The notes: generated by a model from the letters alone, not told the origin. 64,000 nucleotides of DNA from Bacteroidia bacterium (GCA_017640445.1 JAEPQQ010000002.1:52834-116833); one strand, 5' to 3'; shown: positions 47,770 through 57,442, counted from the first letter of the stretch. Numbers and translations: made by a program.

Positions 47770-48084
47770 GTGCGATTCCCTTTGTCTATGTATCAAAAAA
47801 TGAAAAAAATGAAAAAAATGAAAAAAATGAAAAAAATGAAAAAAATGAAAAAAATGAAAAAAATGAAAAAAAATCATATTAAAATAATTGTCGTATCTCT
47901 GGTAATTGCGACTTTCACCGGGTGTTCTTTTACAAGCCAGAACGGTTCTCCTGATAAAACTGGAAAGGAATACACCTCAGCCTATATATGCCCAATGCAC
48001 TGTGACGGCAGTGGTTCTGACACGATGGGACATTGCCCTGTTTGCGGTATGGAGTATGTTAAAAACACAGAAGCTCATAAATAA
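47770..48084 (+). CDS. Heavy-metal-binding-domain lipoprotein with reiterated MKK N-terminus
   Basis: TFTGCSF lipobox; YICPMHCDGSGSDTMGHCPVCGMEYVKN. Confidence 0.85.
   Translation: MRFPLSMYQKMKKMKKMKKMKKMKKMKKMKKMKKNHIKIIVVSLVIATFTGCSFTSQNGSPDKTGKEYTSAYICPMHCDGSGSDTMGHCPVCGMEYVKNTEAHK
47800..47871 (+). repeat. (ATGAAAAAA)8 nonanucleotide tandem repeat
   Basis: ATG at 47800, 47809, 47818, 47827, 47836, 47845, 47854, 47863, all in one frame. Confidence 0.95.
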
Positions 48085-49046
48085 TGAAACATGTTATAAC
48101 CCTTTCTCTGGCACTTTCGGTAGCCTTAAGTTCCATAGCCCAAAAAAATGTTAAATTTAAAATCGATCACAAATTGAAAGATCAGGCTTTTTCTTTCAAC
48201 CAGGAGTCGATCAATAGCTTGGGAAACAAATTCAATGTCAAAAGGCTTGAGTACTACATATCAGAAATAAGTTTGGTTCACGACGGAGGTAAAACCTCAG
48301 ACGCATCAGACGTCTACATGTTGGTAAATGCCGGATATGAAACCGAAGTTGATTTAGGACAATTTAATATCACCAATCTGGAGGCCATAAACTTCTCGGT
48401 AGGAGTAGATCCTGGAGTTAACAATGCAGACCCAACTCAATGGCCTAAATCTCACCCGTTGTCTCCAAAATCTCCTTCAATGCATTGGGGTTGGGCCTCA
48501 GGATACCGATTCGTGGCCATCGAAGGAAAGTCTGGTAGCTCACTTAACAGAGTATTCGAAATTCATGCCCTTGGAAATGACAATTATTTTGATATTAGTA
48601 TTCCAACAAGTGGCACTGATGATAACGGTGATTTACTAGTAGTATTGAATGCCGACTACGCAAATGCTTTAGCCAAAATTGATTTAAGTTCAGGCTTAAT
48701 CGTTCATGGTGAAGAGGATCAAGCAGTCACATTGTTGAGAAACTTCCAAAGGGATGTGTTCAAATCTTCCGAAGGCAATAAAAACACAGTCGGGTTAACA
48801 AGAAACCCTGAATTGCAAGTCACCAAGTTGTTCCCAAACCCAACCTCCGGGGTATTTACGGTCAGTGTTTCCAATATGTCAAAGGGAATATCACTGTTTA
48901 TCACGGACCTTACAGGCAGAGCTGTGCATTTGGAAAGCATCAACCTGGAAAGCAACACTTACGCTGTCCTCAATAAGGGGGTTTATGTTGTTACAATTCG
49001 TGACTCCGAAGGGATATTTACTACAACCAGACTAGTTGTTGACTAA
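48084..49046 (+). CDS. MbnP-like protein with T9SS sorting domain
   Basis: VKFKIDHKLKDQAFSFN...FNVKRLEYYISEISLVHDGG...SPSMHWGWASGYRFVAIEGKSG; C-term LFPNPTSGVFTVSV...TDLTGRAVH...LNKGVYVVTI. Confidence 0.8.
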   Translation: MKHVITLSLALSVALSSIAQKNVKFKIDHKLKDQAFSFNQESINSLGNKFNVKRLEYYISEISLVHDGGKTSDASDVYMLVNAGYETEVDLGQFNITNLEAINFSVGVDPGVNNADPTQWPKSHPLSPKSPSMHWGWASGYRFVAIEGKSGSSLNRVFEIHALGNDNYFDISIPTSGTDDNGDLLVVLNADYANALAKIDLSSGLIVHGEEDQAVTLLRNFQRDVFKSSEGNKNTVGLTRNPELQVTKLFPNPTSGVFTVSVSNMSKGISLFITDLTGRAVHLESINLESNTYAVLNKGVYVVTIRDSEGIFTTTRLVVD

Positions 49047-49141
49047 CTAATTGATCTCCACAATCAGAAAAAAATACAACTGAAGCTGATTTCACCTACT
49101 CATAACGATTGTGAGATACCAATGAACGAAAATCTAAAAAT

Positions 49142-50239
49142 ATGAATATGAACAAATTAAAAATAATGTTAATCCTTGGTGCATTCGTAGCCTTTATGTA
49201 CAGTTGTAAAGATGATGAGCCTGCGGGTCATCAGACCGTTGAATGGGATCAAACACCATATACCCTGGAATACGGGTCATTACCGCCTCCCGATATCGCA
49301 TCTGATAATCAACTAACGGTCCAAGGTGTCAAACTTGGCCGAATGTTGTTTTATGAAAAAATGTTATCCAAGGATGGATCGATGGCTTGCGCAAGTTGTC
49401 ACCTACAAGAATTTGCTTTTAGTGATACTGCACAGTTCTCAATTGGAGTGAAAGGTTTACCTGGTGGTCGTCAAGCAATGGGTGTATTCAATATGGCATG
49501 GAATACAAATGAGTTTTTCTGGGATGGGAGAGCTCACTTGATCCGAGATCAATCACTTGGCCCAATTCAGGATGAACTAGAAATGAACGAAACACTTGAG
49601 AACGTTATTGCCAAATTGTCGTCAAAACAATCCTACAAGGATCAGTTTAAAAGGGCATTTGGTTCAGAAGAAATAACCTCAGAGAAGATGTCCCTTGCCA
49701 TGGAACAGTTTATGAACTCCATCGTTTCATATCAATCCCTTTACGATCAATTTCTTAAAGACTCGACGGTGTTTAATGAAAGCCAAAAACGAGGACGGGA
49801 TTTATTCTTCCAGGAATACAATGAATTCTTTCCTGAAGAAAGTGGGGCTGATTGTGCCCATTGCCATGGTGGGACCAATTTTGAAAACGACCAATACATG
49901 AATAATGGACTCGATGGTGACGGATCCATTAAGGACATTGGAAGAGAAAATGTAACAAAAAAGGTTGAAGATAAGGGTAAGATGAAGGTTACGAGTTTGA
50001 GAAACATCGCAATTACAGCTCCGTACATGCACGATGGTCGATTCAAAACCCTTGAAGAGGTTGTAGATCATTATAACAGTGGTCTTCAAGCTTCCTCAAC
50101 TCTTGATCCTGCTTTAGAGCAAACCCGAGGGACGGGCTTACGTTTAACTGACCAGGACAAAAAGGATTTGGTTAACTTCCTGAAAACACTGACGGATACT
50201 GAGTTAACGACAAACCCTGAATACAGTAGCCCATTTTAA
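49142..50239 (+). CDS. Di-heme cytochrome c peroxidase family (MbnH-like)
   Basis: MACASCHLQEFAFSD; DCAHCHGGTNFEND; two CxxCH haem motifs; ITAPYMHDGRFKTLEEVVDHYN. Confidence 0.9.
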   Translation: MNMNKLKIMLILGAFVAFMYSCKDDEPAGHQTVEWDQTPYTLEYGSLPPPDIASDNQLTVQGVKLGRMLFYEKMLSKDGSMACASCHLQEFAFSDTAQFSIGVKGLPGGRQAMGVFNMAWNTNEFFWDGRAHLIRDQSLGPIQDELEMNETLENVIAKLSSKQSYKDQFKRAFGSEEITSEKMSLAMEQFMNSIVSYQSLYDQFLKDSTVFNESQKRGRDLFFQEYNEFFPEESGADCAHCHGGTNFENDQYMNNGLDGDGSIKDIGRENVTKKVEDKGKMKVTSLRNIAITAPYMHDGRFKTLEEVVDHYNSGLQASSTLDPALEQTRGTGLRLTDQDKKDLVNFLKTLTDTELTTNPEYSSPF

Positions 50240-50263
50240 GAAATTGGTTTTACGACGAACCAC

Positions 50264-50302
50264 GAAAGAGCAGGGCAATATTCCATTGCTCTGTTTCTTT
50301 CA
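50264..50302. terminator. Hairpin GAAAGAGCAGGGCAAT-ATTCC-ATTGCTCTGTTTCTTTC
   Basis: Near-perfect inverted repeat 25 bp after the stop of the peroxidase gene. Confidence 0.7.
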
Positions 50303-50350
50303 TCTCAGGTAAAAATGTGAAACTGAATCCAACACTAGTTTTAAAAAAAA

Positions 50351-50746
50351 ATGACAATAACTCATAAAATGCAAATGACAAAATATTTCTTAATACTGAT
50401 CCTGACTACAGTAGTCTCGATCAATGTAAATGCTAAATCACCTACTAATAACTTAGCCACCATCAATAAAGTAACACATGAGGTTACAGATTCTTTCGAG
50501 GTCTCTGGCAATTGCGGTATGTGCAAAAAAACCATTGAATCTTCACTTTCAGGACTTGAAGGAATTTCTTATGTAAACTGGGACATAGATTCCAAAATTA
50601 TGATCGTGACGTATGACCCACATGCTTTAACCTTGACTTCCATAAAACAAAAAATTGCTGATTCAGGTTATGACACGGATACGATTAAAGCCAAGGAAGA
50701 GAATTACGAAGGTTTACCTAGATGTTGTCAGTATGACCGCAAATAA
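50351..50746 (+). CDS. Secreted HMA-domain protein
   Basis: Signal peptide; SFEVSGNCGMCKKTIESSLSGLEGISYVNWDIDSKIMIVTYD. Confidence 0.8.
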   Translation: MTITHKMQMTKYFLILILTTVVSINVNAKSPTNNLATINKVTHEVTDSFEVSGNCGMCKKTIESSLSGLEGISYVNWDIDSKIMIVTYDPHALTLTSIKQKIADSGYDTDTIKAKEENYEGLPRCCQYDRK

Positions 50747-50775
50747 ATAATCTGGTACAACTGGTTTGGTATCAA

Positions 50776-51564
50776 TTGGTTGAACAACGTATTATTATGC
50801 CCCGTATCACTTCATTTATTATTCTATTGCTGTCATTCCACTTAGGATTGAAAGCGCAAAAGGCTCCCGACTTTACTATTTCCGATACTGAGGGAAAGCA
50901 ATGGAATTTGTATGACCAAATTGGTCAAGGGAAAATAGTTCTACTAGATTTCTTTTTTAAAGACTGTAAACCTTGTCAAACTTACACCCCAATGATAGAG
51001 CAACTATACAAGGACTACGGTTCTGACACTGGAAAGGTATTAGTTCTCGGCATTAGTGATAGAGATGACAATAACGCTGTCAAACAGTTTGAAATTGACT
51101 ATGGAGTATCATACCCATCATGTGGTTATGAAGGGGGAGGTGACACGGTCACGGCGTTGTTTCAAAATTGGTTTACATTTCTGGGCTGGCCAACTTATGC
51201 GGTAATATGTTCAGACACAACAGTTCGTTGGAATGTCAAAAAAGATAATGGTTTAACGGAAATACGAGACAGCATAGACAATTGTCCTGAGACATTTCTC
51301 AACGTCAAAACAGCTCACCAGAGGAGAAACTTGCGATTTTCTTATATACAAAATGAGAGAACGGTTAAAATTCTTAACATGAGTGACCTGGATTCAAATA
51401 GTAAGATCAAAATATTTGACCTTACTGGACAGGAAATTCCTGTGGTCTGTGTTATATCGAATGGAATTGCGGAATTACACCTGGACTATTTAAGCCCTGG
51501 ACTCTATTTGATGCGATTTCGAACATCGAGTTTCGATTATATTCAGAAAATATTAGTTAACTAA
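50776..51564 (+). CDS. TlpA/thioredoxin-like protein with T9SS-like C-terminal domain
   Basis: APDFTISDTEGKQWNLYDQIGQGKIVLLDFFFKDCKPCQTYTPMIEQLY; C-term VKILNMSDLDSNSKIKIFDLTGQEIP...LSPGLYLMRF. Confidence 0.8.
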   Translation: MVEQRIIMPRITSFIILLLSFHLGLKAQKAPDFTISDTEGKQWNLYDQIGQGKIVLLDFFFKDCKPCQTYTPMIEQLYKDYGSDTGKVLVLGISDRDDNNAVKQFEIDYGVSYPSCGYEGGGDTVTALFQNWFTFLGWPTYAVICSDTTVRWNVKKDNGLTEIRDSIDNCPETFLNVKTAHQRRNLRFSYIQNERTVKILNMSDLDSNSKIKIFDLTGQEIPVVCVISNGIAELHLDYLSPGLYLMRFRTSSFDYIQKILVN

Positions 51565-51566
51565 AA

Positions 51567-53024
51567 TTGTTTAAAATGAGATTATTGGTCATTATTCTAT
51601 TCCTTTTTTCGTTACCGACATTGGCGCAAACTATCAATTGGGATGCCCCGGTTGTTGTCAATTCTGAAATAAACATGGGTAATACAAGGCCCAAAATTGC
51701 TTTGACAAAAGACAACATCCCTATTGTCATGTGGGGACGTGCCCCCAATAGAGAAGTATATGTTTCCAAATGGACTGGAAACAACTTTTCTACGCCGGTT
51801 AAGGTCACTCCACAAGGTGTAAATGCATTTGTGCAAAATTGGGCTGGCCCAGGGCTAGAAGCTCAAGAGGATACGGTTTATGTAACATTCAAGTCCCAAC
51901 CAGAACAAGATGGGTTTGTATACGTGGTGAGATCTATTGATGGAGGTAAGACCTTTGGTGACACCTTACGCGTATCTTCAAACAATTGGTCTAGATTTCC
52001 AGAGGTATCTATTCTACCCGGTGGGAATCCAGTAGTTACGTACATGGATTTCGAACCAGGTTTTATCGAACCTCATTATGCTGTTTGTACATCTGATAAT
52101 GGTGGTGTTACATTTTCGGAACCGATAAGTGCTTCTGGCATTGCTCCAGGAGAAGCATGTGATTGCTGCCCTGGATTTATTCTTGCGGAACGTGATCAGA
52201 TTGTGGTGATGTTCAGAAATAATGATAATGACCTTAGGGATATTTGGGCTTCAGTTTCCAAGGATGGGGGAAGGACTTTTCCTTTGGGAAAAGACATTGA
52301 TAGAAATGATTGGATAATTGGTGGCTGCCCCTCAACCGGACCAGAGGCAATTACGATTGGTGATAGCTTAGTTGCTGTTTGGATGAGCGGCGCATCTGGA
52401 AAGTCAAAAATCAACATTGGAACAGCGGATCTAAAGGCATTGAATGTTGGTATTAATTCAGAGATTACCCCAGAAACTAACAATCAACAAAACTATCCCA
52501 AAATAGATGGGGATGGTCAATTCATTATAACCACATGGCAAGAAATCGAAAATGGGAGTCGCAATATTAAGTGCAGTTGGAGTGATAGAGGTCCAAGTGC
52601 ATTAATAAGTAAAGTTCCATTTGATGTCAATGTCAATAAAAAGGGTGTCCAGCAGAGTCCTGATATATCGTATTCAAACGGGGTTGTTCACATTGTTTGG
52701 CAAGATTTGACAGCCCGCAAGGTCATGTACCGAAGAGGTGAGATAAACGTTTCTTCAATCAATAAACCAACTCTGGCCAACCTCGATTTCGATCTTTATC
52801 CCAACCCATCTAATAATATTTGCACCGTAAAACTCGATCCAATAATCAACGAGAAGGGCACCATTGAAATACGAACTAGCGTAGGTCAACTGATGTCTAT
52901 CCATGAAATCATTCCCGGGACTTCTTTGGTAATTAACACTTCCAACGGTTTTAACCCAGGTGTTTATCTTGTAGTGTTGGACGTAAAAGGTCTTAGAACC
53001 TATAAAACTTTAGCCGTTGAATAG
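51567..53024 (+). CDS. BNR/sialidase-fold beta-propeller protein with T9SS sorting domain
   Basis: SIDGGKTFGDTLRVS, TSDNGGVTFSEP, SKDGGRTFPLGKD (Asp-box-like); GEACDCCPGF; C-term DLYPNPSNNICTVKL...NPGVYLVVL. Confidence 0.8.
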   Translation: MFKMRLLVIILFLFSLPTLAQTINWDAPVVVNSEINMGNTRPKIALTKDNIPIVMWGRAPNREVYVSKWTGNNFSTPVKVTPQGVNAFVQNWAGPGLEAQEDTVYVTFKSQPEQDGFVYVVRSIDGGKTFGDTLRVSSNNWSRFPEVSILPGGNPVVTYMDFEPGFIEPHYAVCTSDNGGVTFSEPISASGIAPGEACDCCPGFILAERDQIVVMFRNNDNDLRDIWASVSKDGGRTFPLGKDIDRNDWIIGGCPSTGPEAITIGDSLVAVWMSGASGKSKINIGTADLKALNVGINSEITPETNNQQNYPKIDGDGQFIITTWQEIENGSRNIKCSWSDRGPSALISKVPFDVNVNKKGVQQSPDISYSNGVVHIVWQDLTARKVMYRRGEINVSSINKPTLANLDFDLYPNPSNNICTVKLDPIINEKGTIEIRTSVGQLMSIHEIIPGTSLVINTSNGFNPGVYLVVLDVKGLRTYKTLAVE

Positions 53025-54777
53025 TATGCTATCCACCATAACCAAGCCTGATATCCGCATTTCAGCGGTAATTTTTCTTCTATTGAGGGCTTTGGTTCCA
53101 ACTGCATTAAGCCAAAATGCTTTGCAAATCCCAGATACACTATCAGGGACAAAGATCGATTTAGACCTTCGTACAGATAGTTTTTCATTCTATCCGGGTT
53201 TCTATACCCAAACTATGGGTGTAAATTCTGCAATTCTCGGACCTACTCTATTTCTTAACAAGGGTGACTTGGTGAAATTTTCAGTCAAAAACAGTTTGCC
53301 TGATACAACAACGTTACACTGGCATGGATTACACGTTTCATCCTCCGATGATGGAGGGCCTCATACAATTATTGCCCCAGGAACTACCTGGAGTCCGGAA
53401 TTCAGAATTTTGAACCGTGCTGCAACCTATTGGTATCATCCGCACCTTCATCATAAAACAGACAAACACGTATCCAAAGGTATCTCAGGTCTGCTCATTG
53501 TCCGAGATCAATTTGAAGCTAAACTTCCTTTACCTCGATCTTATGGGTCGGACGATTTTCCTATGGTAATTCAAACTAAAGATTTTGACACCAACAAGGA
53601 AATTCTGATTCATAGTAACAATGACGATGTAGTGATGGTGAATGCGACTATTGAACCTTTCCTTAAGGTAGGGGCCCAGGTAATTCGGTGTCGGGTTCTT
53701 AATGGTTCATCCCAAAGGACATTTAATTTGGGATTAACGGACAATCATGTGATGTATCTCATTGCAAGTGATGGTGGTTTACTTAATAAACCAGAATCTG
53801 TAACGCGTTTGATGCTTTCACCTGGGGAAAGGGCTGAAATATTAATTGACTTTTCTGAAGACAAAGGGAAAAAAATTGCGCTGTTAAGTTATGCATCTGA
53901 ATTGGCAAACGGCATCTATGGAGCTTCGAATCCGGGAATGGGTCCCGGAATGAATTTGACTGGGTACAAGCCCAATGTCCTAAATGGTACGGACTTTAAT
54001 GTTTTAGAATTCAAGATTGGAGCACCAACCGCTAACCCAATCACCCAAATTCCTAACAACCTTATAAACAACACGAGAATTCCGGAATCTCAATCTGATA
54101 TTACAAGAAATTTGTTGCTATCCCCTAGAACGATGGGTATGAATCAACTTAATGGTGGATTCTTAATTAACAATCAGAAGTTCTCACCGACGAGGATAGA
54201 TTACCGCATACCTATAAACAATACTGAAATTTGGTCAATTAGAAATATGTCAGGAATTGCTCATCCATTTCATATTCATGACGTTCAATTTTTTATACTT
54301 GATAGAAACGGTATGTCTCCCAGTTCTGCAGAACTGGGGTTGAAAGACGTCGTGCTCATAAGGCCCCAAGAAACGGTGAGATTTATCACTAAGTTTGAAG
54401 ATTTTGCGGATACTACAGTTCCTTATATGTTTCATTGCCATATGTTAACACATGAAGATGACGGGATGATGGAACAGTTTATTGTATTTGATACATCACA
54501 GACTTTGAGCTTTAGAAAGGTAAATGCAAACAGACGACCTATAACTTACCCTAATCCCGTATATGATTCTAAAATTTTCTTGAATTCGGAGAATAATACA
54601 ACTGTCAAAGAAATAAACCTTTACAGTGTGACTGGAGAAAAATTAACAGAAGTAGGAATTTTTTCAAAGAATACGGAATTTGTCATAGAAATCCCTCTTG
54701 GATTGAATGGCTGGTATTTTCTTGAAGTGGTTACCGAAAGCACATCGTCCTATGAGAGGGTTTTGATAAATAACTGA
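53017..54777 (+). CDS. Multicopper oxidase with T9SS sorting domain
   Basis: LHWHGLHVSS; YWYHPHLHHKT; HPFHIHDVQFF; MFHCHMLTHEDDGMMEQF; C-term TYPNPVYDSKIFLN. Confidence 0.93.
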   Translation: MNSMLSTITKPDIRISAVIFLLLRALVPTALSQNALQIPDTLSGTKIDLDLRTDSFSFYPGFYTQTMGVNSAILGPTLFLNKGDLVKFSVKNSLPDTTTLHWHGLHVSSSDDGGPHTIIAPGTTWSPEFRILNRAATYWYHPHLHHKTDKHVSKGISGLLIVRDQFEAKLPLPRSYGSDDFPMVIQTKDFDTNKEILIHSNNDDVVMVNATIEPFLKVGAQVIRCRVLNGSSQRTFNLGLTDNHVMYLIASDGGLLNKPESVTRLMLSPGERAEILIDFSEDKGKKIALLSYASELANGIYGASNPGMGPGMNLTGYKPNVLNGTDFNVLEFKIGAPTANPITQIPNNLINNTRIPESQSDITRNLLLSPRTMGMNQLNGGFLINNQKFSPTRIDYRIPINNTEIWSIRNMSGIAHPFHIHDVQFFILDRNGMSPSSAELGLKDVVLIRPQETVRFITKFEDFADTTVPYMFHCHMLTHEDDGMMEQFIVFDTSQTLSFRKVNANRRPITYPNPVYDSKIFLNSENNTTVKEINLYSVTGEKLTEVGIFSKNTEFVIEIPLGLNGWYFLEVVTESTSSYERVLINN

Positions 54778-54805
54778 CTACCCGGTTTTTGTTGGTAATA
54801 AAAAA

Positions 54806-54829
54806 GAGGAGGGGGTTCCCCCCTCCCTC
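54806..54829. terminator. G/C-rich hairpin GAGGAGGGGG-TT-CCCCCCTCCCTC between convergent genes
   Basis: Inverted repeat with A run on the left. Confidence 0.6.
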
Positions 54830-54845
54830 GAATCAACAGAAAAAA

Positions 54846-55970
54846 TTACATCGGATCAATCCTAAAAACCTCATGCGTTTTAGAGCTCACAAACCACAGT
54901 TTTCCTTCAGTATCTGCTTTGATACCCATGATTCCAGGGTACCCAGTTTCAATTCGTCCCAATTCCCATCCTTTTTCAGCATTATACGCTATTATCTCTC
55001 CAGTCTCGTTGTCTGAAACATACAGAACTCCATTGCTCAGTTCAATTCCGCTTGGTTTTTTCAAGCCGGTATTTGTAAAGACTTTCCACTCAACTCCTCC
55101 TATTTCCCAATGTTGAGCCAATTGCTCATTTGTTAAAGCAAGGTCTCTCTTTTTGGTTCCTGAATTAGTGTTCATTTTAAGAACACGTTTGTTTCCAGAA
55201 TCCACTATGTACAGCCAGCCAGTTTCTTCGTCAACAACCATGTGGCTGCCAACTCCTGGCTCTCTCTTAATAGGAATCTCTCTATATCTATGTATACGGG
55301 CATCACTGTGATCCGAATTGCCAGGTCCATGGTCTACCTGAAAGTCGTACCAACATATATGCTTATTGTAACCATCAAAAACCCAAAACGCATTATCTTT
55401 ATCAGACTCAATACCCATGGAATATGGACTTCCATGCAACATATCGAGATGGCTACCATTACCTCCGGATGGTTTGGCATATATATTCATGTCACTACTC
55501 CACAAAGAAGGCCCCGTAAAACTGCCACCCTGTCGATTGGCATCCAGTATCTCTTCAGTGGTAGCCCAATTGCCGTTTTCCTTACTAAAAGAAAGAGCTG
55601 CAGGCAAAGCCATAAAATGCCATGCATTACCGTCCCTTCTCCATTCGGTCGACTGATCTGGTAATCCTGCACGCGTTATGGTAACTGTACTGCCTCCTGT
55701 GCGTTCTGTACCTTTGTTCAATACCCAAAGTTCATTGCCCCTTGTTGGATGGAAATCCAGATCCCAAGGTTCTTCCACTCGATCGTTAATATCTGCAATT
55801 AAGACAAATTCGGGAGTATTCTTTCCATATTCACCTTCAGTTGCGGGTAGAAAGAAAGCTGGTATCGTATTCACCAAGGTAGGTTCGGTTTGCGGTTTAG
55901 ATTGGTCATCTTCCTTACAGCCAACAAAAACAAATGCGCTGGCCAAAATAAAATAAAATATTCTTGTCAT
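54846..55970 (-). CDS. NHL/beta-propeller-like lipoprotein
   Basis: FVGCKEDD lipobox; GWLYIVDSGNKRVLKMNTNSG; KKPSGIELSNGVLYVSDNETGEIIAYN. Confidence 0.75.
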   Translation of the reverse strand: MTRIFYFILASAFVFVGCKEDDQSKPQTEPTLVNTIPAFFLPATEGEYGKNTPEFVLIADINDRVEEPWDLDFHPTRGNELWVLNKGTERTGGSTVTITRAGLPDQSTEWRRDGNAWHFMALPAALSFSKENGNWATTEEILDANRQGGSFTGPSLWSSDMNIYAKPSGGNGSHLDMLHGSPYSMGIESDKDNAFWVFDGYNKHICWYDFQVDHGPGNSDHSDARIHRYREIPIKREPGVGSHMVVDEETGWLYIVDSGNKRVLKMNTNSGTKKRDLALTNEQLAQHWEIGGVEWKVFTNTGLKKPSGIELSNGVLYVSDNETGEIIAYNAEKGWELGRIETGYPGIMGIKADTEGKLWFVSSKTHEVFRIDPM

Positions 55971-56047
55971 AATAAAATTTAAATTAAGTGAACAAACCCT
56001 TTTGACAGGGTTTAATTTGGTCTAGTTCAGTTTGTACACATATGGTA

Positions 56048-56482
56048 TCACACTAGAAATTGTCCAAGAACTATGTACAAAGGAGTACTAGATTTGCCCC
56101 TTATTTTCCACGACTCAACCGTCCATGCGTGTGTTCTATTATCAGATAACTCCAGGTATAAGTCCTCATAATTATCGAAATCGGCTAGGTTTAATTCGGT
56201 TGGATTGTAAGATAATGTGTCCGTTACAGGATTAACTTTTGCAAACAAATATGAATTACGACAGCATTTCTTTTTATCCAAACTAACCTCGTTACACGAT
56301 TCTTCACTCTCGAATTTTGTTATATCACATTGGTCACAACCTTTAGCCTTGGTATATATCGAGAAAGTAGTGACTGAACCTTGACAAAAGTGAGCGCTTA
56401 GAAATACTCCATTCGACGACAATGTGACCAACAGTAGCATCATCGTCGCAAGAAAACGTATGATTACAGGTCTTTTTGACAT
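56048..56482 (-). CDS. HYC_CC_PP-type small protein (copy 3)
   Basis: LSAHFCQGSVTTFSIYTKAKGCDQCD...KKKCCRNSYLF. Confidence 0.75.
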   Translation of the reverse strand: MSKRPVIIRFLATMMLLLVTLSSNGVFLSAHFCQGSVTTFSIYTKAKGCDQCDITKFESEESCNEVSLDKKKCCRNSYLFAKVNPVTDTLSYNPTELNLADFDNYEDLYLELSDNRTHAWTVESWKIRGKSSTPLYIVLGQFLV

Positions 56483-56602
56483 GATTTTGTAAATCTAACC
56501 ATTTTTGACTTTAATATAAGTACAATTCTATTTAAAGAGATTTCAATGACTTTTAAGGATTCGACAATGAAGGTGATGAGCTATTATCGCGATACGTACT
56601 AA

Positions 56603-56648
56603 GGCTGTACAAAATGGTCTAGTATTTACCAGACCATTTTGTACAGCC
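56603..56648. repeat. Perfect 18-bp inverted repeat with 10-nt loop
   Basis: GGCTGTACAAAATGGTCT-AGTATTTACC-AGACCATTTTGTACAGCC. Confidence 0.9.
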
Positions 56649-56656
56649 GCAGAAGG

Positions 56657-56679
56657 CCTTAAGGTCTTTAAGTCGAACA
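56657..56679. repeat. Dispersed repeat copy D (CCTTAAGGTCTTTAAGTCGAACA)
   Basis: Partial similarity to copies A-C. Confidence 0.35.
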
Positions 56680-56716
56680 CAGATCAACACTAAAATGGCT
56701 ATGTCATTATCTCTTG

Positions 56717-57442
56717 TCAACCCCAAAAGTAGATTTTCAAACATGCGATTAACATGGCTAAACTCCTTGAAAAGCAAATCGTTCTTCGACTCAATCTTTT
56801 CACATGAGTTCTGAGACTCAAATTCTTTCTTTCTATATGATTTATCCCACGTTGTTTGGTTGTATGAATGGATTCAGGTATCAATGAACGATAGTTTTGA
56901 AGTTTATCAGTAGAGATACTTCTTGCTTCGGCCAGAACTAGGGTGTTCGTAACACAGCGTAACGTCCTGTTGGTTCTTTTGCCAACGACAAAGTTAACCA
57001 CCTCTTTGGTGTCTAATCGAATTGCATAAGCAACCCAGATTCGATTGTTCTTGCTTTGAATATAAGTTGCCAGTTCATCCATCTCATAGCTTTTGCCAAG
57101 GGCAATGTATGGTTTCTTGATCGATTGGCTAATACTCAGAACCCTTACAATTACCGTTGTAGGTGAAATGTTCAAGAGTCGACTGGTGCTTCGAACACTA
57201 GTTCCTTCTTTAACTAGATTTAGGATCCAATTGTTCGTATCAGGTTTGCAAGCTTGATATGAATATTGTTTAACGAATGTCTTACCACACCCTTTACATT
57301 TATACCGTTGCTTGCCATAGTTGGTAGTCCCGTTTTTAACGAAATATTTCCCATCAACATTTCTGGAACACGTATGATGGTCTTTGTCCAATTTATGCTG
57401 TTTTAAGGGATCAAAAATAGGGAAGTGGACGCTTGGGGTCAC
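56717..57442 (-). mobile_element. IS1-family transposase gene; one element end probably near 57533
   Basis: YGKQRYKCKGCGKTFVKQYSYQACKP; ISPTTVIVRVLSISQSI; YEMDELATYIQSKNNRIWVAYAIRLDTKEVVNFVVGKRTNRTL. Confidence 0.85.

Noticed and set aside
47791-47875. Repetitive tract as CRISPR or low-complexity artefact
   Set aside because: Units are 9 bp with no spacers, in frame with a lipoprotein signal peptide; a microsatellite-type coding repeat, not CRISPR.
48084-50239. Methanobactin biosynthesis locus
   Set aside because: Only MbnP/MbnH-like proteins seen; no precursor peptide or MbnB/MbnC-like genes recognised.
55242-55956. Plus-strand ORFs inside the NHL-like gene
   Set aside because: Complementary-strand ORFs of a propeller gene; compositionally shadow-like.
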